Below are positions 1-5,649 of a DNA stretch of 6,130 nt, one piece after another; the stretch's first letter is position 1, and the number at the start of each line of letters is the position of its first letter. Made by a program: the position numbers and the translations under genes. The notes under the pieces were generated by a model. It had not been told where the DNA came from. It saw only the letters and a list, made by a program, of their open reading frames with translations, and ran no database searches. Location of the stretch: assembly GCA_938074135.1 (NCBI GenBank), contig CALJFL010000099.1, forward strand, positions 1-6,130. The letters are read 5' to 3'. This stretch comes from an uncultured Halieaceae bacterium (GTDB lineage: Bacteria > Pseudomonadota > Gammaproteobacteria > Pseudomonadales > Halieaceae).

Positions 1-905
1 TGACTGGCAATGGCCTGTTGCAGCGCCTCCGGCGCCAGCAGTTCGGCAGTGTCGAATTGATCCTCCAGTCCCGGTAGCAGTGCCGCCAGGGGATCGAGCA
101 GGACACGATCGTCAGCACGCAGCACGCCCATGGCTTCCGGCGCGCTGTCGAACAGCCGCTGGCCGGCAGCAAGTAATTCGCCGCGATTGATCCGGGCGCG
201 ATAGCCATTGACCTCAATATTGGTTTCAGCCTGATGGCGCAATTGGCGCAGGGCCTCGGGCAGATTGTCGTAAAGCGCTTGCTCGGTGTCAGCCTTGCGG
301 CGCGGGTCAAACCGGGTCTGGCGGATGAAGGCGGCGGCGATGATCTCTACCAGCCGCTCCTGCAACTGCAGCAGGCCACAGCCCGGCAGGGGTACGCTGC
401 GCTGTAACTCGACAATGCCGTTGCTCTCGCTCAACTCCGACACCAGCGCCTGGTGCAGCTGTATCTCCAGGTGAAAGAGTCGACCCGGACCTCCGTGCAG
501 GCTGGCCAGGACCACGCTGCGATTGACCAGGCCTACGGCATCAAAAGGGCACTGCTCGATGATGCCCAGCAACAGAGCCAGCTGCTCCCGTTGCATACTT
601 CCAGATACTGCGAGTATCAGCTCTGCCGGTGCCTCGCCGCGCTGATGGATATCCAGCAGGTGGGCGTGGGCAAGGTCAGCGGTATGCCGGGCCGAACCCA
701 GCGCGGGTTGCAGGGCCTGGGTATTGAGCTGCCACCAGAAGCGGGTATTGATATTGCGCGGCTGCAGCCGGGCGGACGCGCGGGCATCGTTGCCAAACTG
801 GTACTGCTTGCCCGCGAGCAGGGCGTAGCCCGGACTCTGCAAGGCGTCGTTGCCGCGCCATAACTGCAGGTTACTGTCGATAATGTCGAGGACAGCGATG
901 GTCAT
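1..905 (-). CDS. Divergent Hsp70/actin-fold (ASKHA) protein, 3'-truncated by window edge
   Basis: The frame opens at ATG 905 and stays open for 301 codons to the left edge, so the C-terminus is missing. The start overlaps the stop of the channel gene by one base (TGATG), which suggests translational coupling; no good Shine-Dalgarno is visible. The protein starts MTIAVLDIIDSNLQLW, resembling the first strand and phosphate-1 loop of Hsp70. Residues 29-40 (ALLAGKQYQFGN) resemble the Hsp70 GREVLVGEAA region. Residues 95-135 (ELILAVSGSMQREQL, then DAVGLVNRSVVLAS) resemble the Hsp70 'VITVPAYFNDAQRQA...INEPTAAALA' block. Residues 178-245 resemble the Hsp70 segment with a long helix, a helix pair and the T/NI-x-V strand. 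The fold assignment is by remembered pattern, not by search. The glycines of the phosphate-1 loop and the DLGGGT phosphate-2 loop are not recognisable, so ATPase activity is doubtful. It has no signal peptide or membrane segment in the visible part and is likely cytoplasmic. It may be a regulatory or scaffold partner of the membrane proteins encoded upstream. Confidence 0.8.
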   Translation of the reverse strand, partial: MTIAVLDIIDSNLQLWRGNDALQSPGYALLAGKQYQFGNDARASARLQPRNINTRFWWQLNTQALQPALGSARHTADLAHAHLLDIHQRGEAPAELILAVSGSMQREQLALLLGIIEQCPFDAVGLVNRSVVLASLHGGPGRLFHLEIQLHQALVSELSESNGIVELQRSVPLPGCGLLQLQERLVEIIAAAFIRQTRFDPRRKADTEQALYDNLPEALRQLRHQAETNIEVNGYRARINRGELLAAGQRLFDSAPEAMGVLRADDRVLLDPLAALLPGLEDQFDTAELLAPEALQQAIAS

Positions 906-1702
906 CAGTGAGCCACGAGGTGGCGCATCAGGCGCTTGTCGGCGTAGCGCTGGCAATCCAGCACCAGCCGCTCCTGGGACAGTTGCAGCTGGTGCAGGCA
1001 GAACATGATGATGATACTGAGGACCAGTGCCACGAAGGTACTGTTAAAGGCGACACCAAGGCTTACCGTCACGCCGGATATATCGCCTTCCACTGCTTTG
1101 TAGGCCTGCCCGAGGGCATCACCGATACCGCGCACTGTGCCGATAAACCCGATGGATGGAATGGCCCAGGCAATGTAGCGCACCATGGACATTTCCGAGT
1201 CCAGGCGGTCTGACTCGACCTCGCACTGCTCTTTGATCGTGTCGGACACCGCCTGAATGCTGCCGGTGGTAGCAAAGCGCTGCAGGGCCGACAGTAGTGT
1301 TCTGGGCAGCAGCAGGTCCTGCTCAGTTGGCGGCAGGGCCTCCAGTGAGCGACTGTATTCGCGAGCGTCCTCGGGAAGCAGGCTGGTGCCGTCGGGAATG
1401 TCCAGCAGTGCTCGCTCCAGAATGGCTTTTTCCTCTATCGTGCGCCGACCCTTGTAACCCATGATGGCCAGTGCCCAGATAAGCAGGATAAAACAGGCCT
1501 CCTGCTCGAAGTCGCGAATCACCACCGCGAAACTGCGCTCCGGAACATAATCCTCGCCGGCCGCCTGCAGTTCCATTTCCTGTTGCAACTGGGCGTCGGC
1601 CATGGGCCTGATGGCCCCCACGTACAGCGCATGGACAACGATCACCGCGATGAGCAGTGCAAACAGCTGGAAGATGAACTCCGAAGACAATCGGGTTTTC
1701 AT
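905..1702 (-). CDS. MotA/TolQ/ExbB-family proton channel protein
   Basis: This 265-residue inner-membrane protein is predicted to be the channel subunit of a proton-motive-force-driven complex. Hydrophobic segments lie at about residues 9-29, 68-83, 174-198 and 210-236. The loop of about 90 residues between segments 2 and 3 (roughly 84-173) is charged and would be cytoplasmic. The family signature is in the last two helices: IPSIGFIGTVRGIGDAL (181-197), the counterpart of the 'P.LGLLGTV.GI' motif, and VSLGVAFNSTFVALVLSI (213-230), the counterpart of 'I..AL..T..GL..AI'. Thr189 and Thr222 sit where ExbB/TolQ proteins carry pore-lining threonines. ATG 1702 is preceded by AGGA with 7 nt spacing, and that AGGA overlaps the stop of the upstream small gene. 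Its 3' end overlaps the Hsp70-like gene by one base. No ExbD/TolR/MotB-like partner lies in the window; it may be encoded beyond the left edge. Family assignment is firm, but the substrate or machine it drives is unknown, so no gene symbol is given. Confidence 0.92.
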   Translation of the reverse strand: MKTRLSSEFIFQLFALLIAVIVVHALYVGAIRPMADAQLQQEMELQAAGEDYVPERSFAVVIRDFEQEACFILLIWALAIMGYKGRRTIEEKAILERALLDIPDGTSLLPEDAREYSRSLEALPPTEQDLLLPRTLLSALQRFATTGSIQAVSDTIKEQCEVESDRLDSEMSMVRYIAWAIPSIGFIGTVRGIGDALGQAYKAVEGDISGVTVSLGVAFNSTFVALVLSIIIMFCLHQLQLSQERLVLDCQRYADKRLMRHLVAH

Positions 1703-1709
1703 GTGTGTT

Positions 1710-1713
1710 TCCT
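1710..1713 (-). promoter_or_regulatory. Ribosome binding site of the TolQ/ExbB-like gene
   Basis: AGGA on the minus strand lies 7 nt before ATG 1702 and shares its AG with the TAG stop of the preceding small gene. It supports the chosen start and ties translation of the two genes together. Confidence 0.65.
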
Positions 1714-1960
1714 ATATATCGACAGGGAATGAGACCGACAAATCCTCAGAAATCTCCTCGGAGGATTTGTAGTCGAAAGGCGACTCGCTGCGCTCGGCAG
1801 GCGCTGGCTCGTCGCCTGCGGTTTCGGTGGTGTTGCCGGTGTCGTTTGCACTGTCGGGCGCTGCGGGTGCCTGAGCCTCCTGTGCCTGCAGCGGTGCCGC
1901 CAGCAACGGTGCCGCTAGCAACAGCAGTAAGACGATCGCTGCAATCGGCCGGTTGGTCAT
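1712..1960 (-). CDS. Small exported acidic protein of unknown function
   Basis: This is an 82-residue protein, starting MTNRPIAAIVLLLLLAAPLL. It has a classic Sec signal peptide: Arg near the N-terminus, a hydrophobic Ala/Leu core at about residues 7-21, and a likely signal peptidase I site near residues 22-27 (LAAPLQAQ, for example after QA). No lipobox Cys is present. The mature part is about 55 residues, rich in Ala, Pro, Glu, Asp, Ser and Thr, strongly acidic, low in complexity and probably disordered, ending in SEDLSVSFPVDI. A TTG lies one codon earlier at 1963, but ATG 1960 is preferred because GGAG stands 6 nt before it. It sits 3 nt after the SUMF1 gene and 9 nt before the channel gene, inside the operon. 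I do not recognise a family. The position and signal peptide suggest a periplasmic accessory of the same complex. The frame is supported by the signal peptide, ribosome sites and tight packing rather than by homology. Confidence 0.75.
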   Translation of the reverse strand: MTNRPIAAIVLLLLLAAPLLAAPLQAQEAQAPAAPDSANDTGNTTETAGDEPAPAERSESPFDYKSSEEISEDLSVSFPVDI

Positions 1961-1963
1961 CAA

Positions 1964-4069
1964 TTACTCCGCATAGCGTGCAATCCTGAATCCTACGTCA
2001 TCGCGGCCGGCTTGCCCATAATCGCGAAAGGACAGCCGCAGTTCCGCCAGTTTACTCAGGGACCAACTGGCACCGCGGATCACATAGTTGTCGCCAGTTT
2101 GGCTGCCCAGCGGGTCGAGTTCGCTGGTGCCATTGGCGGAGGGAATCGTATAGACGTCATGCACCCACTCGGCAACGTTACCGCCCAGATCGAAAAGCCC
2201 TTTGCGACTTGCCTGGAAACTGCCCACCGGGGCACTGACCACGTGGCCGTCGGTGTAGCCATTGAGAACCCGGCCGGTGACGTAAGCGGACGTGTTATCG
2301 GCATAGTTTTCCATAACCGTGGTCGGCGGAAAGGTGTCACCCCAGGTGAATTTCAGCAGGGTTTCCCCCTCGACCCGTGCTGCCCAGGCCCACTCAGCTT
2401 CCGTGGGCAGGCGGTAACCCGTCGCCGACGGGTTGTAACCGGATACGATGCCGTTGGTTTCCCGGTAAAACGGGGGCAGTCCCTCTCGGTCACTCAGCCA
2501 ATTGCAAAAGCGGGCGGCCTGCTGCCAGCTGACCTGCACAGCTGGCTGGTGTTCCCGGTTGAGGCTGTTGCCTTCGATCTGGCCGGAATTGTGGCTGGCG
2601 AGAAATTGCCTGAACTGGGCATTGGTTACTTCCGTGGTCTGCAGGTAGAACTGCCGCTCGAGTTCAACCGGGTGCAACACTTCGTTGGCGCGGCGTCCCG
2701 GTTCCCGCCGGGAGGCGCCCATGGTGAAACTGCCACTGCCGGCATCCTGGGGACTGAACAGCAGTAGTGTTTGGCCCAGCGCCGTAGTGATCCTGGGTTT
2801 GATGCGCGCGGCCCGCGCTTCCTGCTCGGTCTGCAGGCTGATCGCGACCAGTTGCTGCAATCCGGGACGCGGTGTCACCCGTTGGCGCTTGCTGGCGTAG
2901 CCCGCCAGAGACACCTCTATGGTGTGCGCTACCGCTGGCAATGACAGATTCTGGCTGCCCTTGCCAACCGGTTTGCCGTTGACCCTGACGATGGCATCGG
3001 CGGGCGTAATATCCACTCGCACCTCGCCCAGTTGGGCCCTCAGTTTGATGGTTTTATCCGCGCTGCTACCGGCCGTTACGGTCAGGGTTTCGTTGTGGCG
3101 CCGGTAGCCGGGTTTGAATACGGCGAGCCGGTGGGAGCGATCCGGCGCAAGAGCCAACTCCAGCGGTGTCTGGCCCTGGAATTCACCGTCTACGGTGACA
3201 TTGGCGCCGGAGGGGCTGCTAGCCAAGGCAATCAGACCGGCTGCGGGCTCCAGAGTGATTGTACCGAGGGCCTGAGCCTCGCCGGCGACGATCTCCAGCG
3301 TTTGTTGCCAGTCGGCAAAACTGGCCAGCTGCAGTATCAGCTGACGCTCGCCTTGCAGGATTTCCAGGGTGGCGGGGGTGGTGCCGGCACTTTCGCCATC
3401 GACCAGAATGGTGGCGCCGGTCGGTGTGCTATCGATATTGACCTCGGCCCAGGCGGGCGCCAGTGTCAGCTCGAGTTGCTGGCGTACCTCGCGGCCAGTC
3501 ACTGGTAAGGCCTGCGACAGGTCCAGGTAGCGCTCCGCCTGTACCGTCAAGGTGTGCTCACCGGCCTCCACCGGGAAATCGTTCAGCGGCGTTTCGCCGA
3601 TTTGCTCATTGTCGATCAAGACGCGTGCACCTGGCGGTTCGCTGGTGATCGTGAGTTTGCCCGGCAGCGGCTGCAGTATCAGTTCCACCACCTGGCTGTC
3701 CTCGTCAGTGACAACGAGCTGGCTGTTCAGGTTGTGGTAGCCGGGCGCAGTGACCGTTATGGGGTAGTCACCGGGGCGCATCAACAAGCGCTGGCCGAAA
3801 GGGATCAGCAGGCCACTGATGTCAATGTCCGGCTCACTCTCGGCAATCACGCTGACCTGCACCGAACGGGCGGTGAACAGGAAGCCCATGATAAACAAGA
3901 AGCACAGGGCACCGGCGGCAAATGCCCAGCGTAAGTGGCTGGCCTTGCTAACCGGCTTGGCCGAGGCCTCCGTCAGGGGCGCGAAGGCGCTGGGCTGAAT
4001 TGCATCCTGACCATTCGCGGTCGGGCCGGCGGGATCCAGGGAGCGCGGTGTAATCGGTTCGTCGGACAC
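1964..4069 (-). CDS. Membrane-anchored PEGA-repeat protein with C-terminal SUMF1 (formylglycine-generating-enzyme-like) domain
   Basis: This is a 701-residue protein starting with GTG at 4069. The start overlaps the TAG stop of the TPR gene by one base (TAGTG), with GGAAA about 9 nt upstream; the next in-frame ATG is codon 61, inside the membrane helix. Residues 1-46 are a polar, Pro/Ala-rich tail, probably cytoplasmic. Residues 47-66 form one transmembrane helix. Residues 71-413 carry one divergent and four clear PEGA-type beta units, starting near 138, 207, 278 and 348, each with the pattern 'I.S.P.GA.V.VDG...G.TPL......G.H.L.....GY'. Residues 430-700 are a SUMF1/FGE/EgtB/PvdO-type domain: FTMGASRREPGRRANE, VTNAQFRQFL, VSWQQAARFCNWLS, GYRLPTEAEWAWAAR (551-565), FDLGGNVAEWVHD (626-638), VIRGASWS (663-670) and DVGFRIAR. 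The two FGE active-site cysteines are absent: Leu671 and Glu676 occupy those places, and the only Cys in the domain is Cys522. Formylglycine-forming activity is therefore not expected; a periplasmic ligand- or wall-binding role is an inference. Stop is TAA. Confidence 0.93.
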   Translation of the reverse strand: MSDEPITPRSLDPAGPTANGQDAIQPSAFAPLTEASAKPVSKASHLRWAFAAGALCFLFIMGFLFTARSVQVSVIAESEPDIDISGLLIPFGQRLLMRPGDYPITVTAPGYHNLNSQLVVTDEDSQVVELILQPLPGKLTITSEPPGARVLIDNEQIGETPLNDFPVEAGEHTLTVQAERYLDLSQALPVTGREVRQQLELTLAPAWAEVNIDSTPTGATILVDGESAGTTPATLEILQGERQLILQLASFADWQQTLEIVAGEAQALGTITLEPAAGLIALASSPSGANVTVDGEFQGQTPLELALAPDRSHRLAVFKPGYRRHNETLTVTAGSSADKTIKLRAQLGEVRVDITPADAIVRVNGKPVGKGSQNLSLPAVAHTIEVSLAGYASKRQRVTPRPGLQQLVAISLQTEQEARAARIKPRITTALGQTLLLFSPQDAGSGSFTMGASRREPGRRANEVLHPVELERQFYLQTTEVTNAQFRQFLASHNSGQIEGNSLNREHQPAVQVSWQQAARFCNWLSDREGLPPFYRETNGIVSGYNPSATGYRLPTEAEWAWAARVEGETLLKFTWGDTFPPTTVMENYADNTSAYVTGRVLNGYTDGHVVSAPVGSFQASRKGLFDLGGNVAEWVHDVYTIPSANGTSELDPLGSQTGDNYVIRGASWSLSKLAELRLSFRDYGQAGRDDVGFRIARYAE
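1967..1970 (-). promoter_or_regulatory. Ribosome binding site deciding the start of the small exported protein
   Basis: GGAG on the minus strand lies inside the last two sense codons of the SUMF1 gene, 6 nt before ATG 1960 and only 3 nt before the alternative TTG at 1963. The spacing favours the ATG. Confidence 0.6.
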
Positions 4070-5613
4070 TAGATTTTTTCCGTGCAGGCGATAGTGACCG
4101 GGCCTATCGGATTCTGGTGACTGATTTCAAAGTTACGGCGGACGTCACGATAACCCGTGCGGGTGCCGACGGCAGTATATTTGCCTGGCCGCAGCTGCAG
4201 CTGGTGTTGCTCGAAGCGCCCCAGGCGGGCGACCTTATAGACGATCACCTCGGTCTCCAGGTCGGAACGCAGTGTCACATCAATCGGTGTGTTAGCCAGC
4301 TTGAGCAAAGTATCGAGCTGGTCCAGTTGCCGACTGAGTACAGGACCCTTGGGCGTCAGGTTGCGGGCCTGCCGCAATAGCTTTTCTGTGGTCTCCGCCA
4401 CCGCCGTATCGGACAGTCGACTCGGTTCGTCAATCGCGGCCTGGAATTGCTTGTGCAGGCGAGCCCTGGGCTCACTGCGGGCCAGTCCCTCACGGGCAAA
4501 CAGGATGTTGCCGTCGATGGACAGCGCTGCGTTGTAGGCCTTCACCGCCTCCTGCCATTTTTCCTCGCTCTCGTAGCTACTGCCCTGTCGCTGCAGGCGG
4601 CCCAGTTGCGCTGCGGTTTCAGCAGCCGCCACTTCCTGCATGGCGCTGGCGGCCTCGCTCGACCCGGGTTGCAGGGTGTCGGCTCTGCGGAAGGCGCCGC
4701 GTGCGGTATCAAAACGGGATTCATCGAGCGCGGCATAACCATCGCTCATCGCATCGTTAAACTGTTGGGCATTGTAAGCCGCACTGACTCGCGCCAGTTC
4801 GGTGGCCGCCCGCTGGTGGGCCGGGTCGAGCCCAGTGGCCACTTTCAGTGTTTGCTCGGCATCAGCGAGATCGCCCTTGGCCTCACGGGCAGCGGCGCTA
4901 GCCAGTTGCTCAAGGAGGGCTGGCAGGGAGGCCAGCCTGGCCTGCATTGGCGCCAGTCTGGGTTCGCCAGGTTCGATAAGAGTTGCCAGTTCCAGCGCTG
5001 TCGTCGCCGCATCGGCGTCACCACTCTCAATCGCCAGGCGCGCCACCTCCAGCTGCTCGTCAAAGGCATTGGGAATGCCGGCCTCCAGCGCCAGCAGCTG
5101 GGCTAGCGCATCTTCATAGCTGGCCTTGGCCTCGATAAACTTGCGCTCCTTGTACTCGCTATCGCCACGTTCAGCCGTCGCTGTGGCCGCGCCGAAAGCC
5201 TCTTCCGCCCAGACGCTGACGCTGCGTTCCTCAAGTCGAAACTGTACATCCAGTAGTTCGCCCAGCACGTCCTGGGCATCCTTGCGCAGCTTGGCCAGTT
5301 GGGCGTCTGACCAGGGTGAGGCCTCCTCGGTGGCCCGGGTCGCCTTGCCTGTAGCCACGCTGTTGTCGGCGGCAGTGGTTTCTTCGGCGGCTGTCGACGT
5401 GGCGGCCGGATCGGCCGGTTGGGGGGCAGAGACTTTGCCGGGTAGCCAGAACACCACGATGACGGCAGCCAGTAGCAGGCCCAGTAGGGCAGGTATCACC
5501 CATGAGGGTGCACCGCCCGTGGCCTGGACAGCAGCGCTTGCCTCGGTTGCGGGTTCGGGGGGCGGCGCCGGGTCGAACCGGGTAGGCTGGACTTGCTCGT
5601 TATGCGAGGACAT
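4069..5613 (-). CDS. Single-pass membrane protein with TPR-like repeats and a C-terminal PEGA-like domain
   Basis: This is a 514-residue protein from ATG 5613; a TAA five codons upstream in frame rules out a longer form. The ribosome binding site is weak: AAGG lies about 13 nt upstream. Residues 1-37 are a Pro/Ala-rich, probably cytoplasmic tail, 38-57 a transmembrane helix, and 60-100 an Ala/Thr/Ser-rich linker. Residues 100-440 are helical with TPR-like units. The best are near 147-172 (ERGDSEYKERKFIEAKASYE), 243-275, 290-320 (GYAALDESRFDTARGAFRRA) and 345-375 (EEKWQEAVKAYNAALSID). Residues 443-510 form a PEGA-like beta domain: PIDVTLRSDLETEVIVYKV, then LGRFEQHQLQLRPGKYTAVG and TGYRDVRRNFEI. 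TPR units usually mediate protein-protein contacts, and here they would lie in the periplasm. It shares the tail-helix-periplasmic-PEGA plan with the next gene and overlaps it by one base, so the two products probably work together. It could be a peptidoglycan- or envelope-linked scaffold. Repeat boundaries are by eye. Confidence 0.9.
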   Translation of the reverse strand: MSSHNEQVQPTRFDPAPPPEPATEASAAVQATGGAPSWVIPALLGLLLAAVIVVFWLPGKVSAPQPADPAATSTAAEETTAADNSVATGKATRATEEASPWSDAQLAKLRKDAQDVLGELLDVQFRLEERSVSVWAEEAFGAATATAERGDSEYKERKFIEAKASYEDALAQLLALEAGIPNAFDEQLEVARLAIESGDADAATTALELATLIEPGEPRLAPMQARLASLPALLEQLASAAAREAKGDLADAEQTLKVATGLDPAHQRAATELARVSAAYNAQQFNDAMSDGYAALDESRFDTARGAFRRADTLQPGSSEAASAMQEVAAAETAAQLGRLQRQGSSYESEEKWQEAVKAYNAALSIDGNILFAREGLARSEPRARLHKQFQAAIDEPSRLSDTAVAETTEKLLRQARNLTPKGPVLSRQLDQLDTLLKLANTPIDVTLRSDLETEVIVYKVARLGRFEQHQLQLRPGKYTAVGTRTGYRDVRRNFEISHQNPIGPVTIACTEKI

Positions 5614-5649
5614 GCCGTCGTAATGGCCTTACCTGGTGACAGTCAGGAG

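Noticed and set aside
453..863. Forward-strand open frame of 136 codons
   Set aside because: It is antisense to the Hsp70-like partial gene, which is open over 301 codons and shows fold-level similarity.
2012..2767. Forward-strand open frame of 251 codons
   Set aside because: It is antisense to the well-supported SUMF1 domain, has no recognisable domain, and is expected from GC-rich codon bias mirrored on the other strand.
905..4069. Zorya-type anti-phage system (MotA-like ZorA)
   Set aside because: No ZorB OmpA-like protein, helicase or nuclease is present, and the channel protein lacks the long ZorA C-terminal coiled-coil tail; PEGA, SUMF1 and Hsp70-like partners are not part of Zorya as known.
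4074..4079. Run of six T (A on the minus strand) near the end of the TPR gene, as a terminator tail
   Set aside because: On the minus strand it reads as A and lies inside the coding sequence next to the ribosome site of the next gene; no stem precedes it, so it is not a terminator.
4447..5106. Forward-strand open frame of 219 codons
   Set aside because: It lies wholly antisense to the TPR-like gene, whose repeats, membrane helix and operon spacing are convincing; the composition is shadow-like.
5126..5623. Forward-strand Ser/Ala-rich open frame of 165 codons
   Set aside because: It is antisense to the N-terminal half of the TPR-like gene; its low-complexity serine runs mirror Ala/Glu-rich codons of the real gene.
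5614..5649. Possible promoter or terminator in the 36-nt gap before the TPR gene
   Set aside because: I see no GC-rich hairpin followed by a T-run and no convincing -35/-10 pair; the gap looks like a simple intra-operon spacer.
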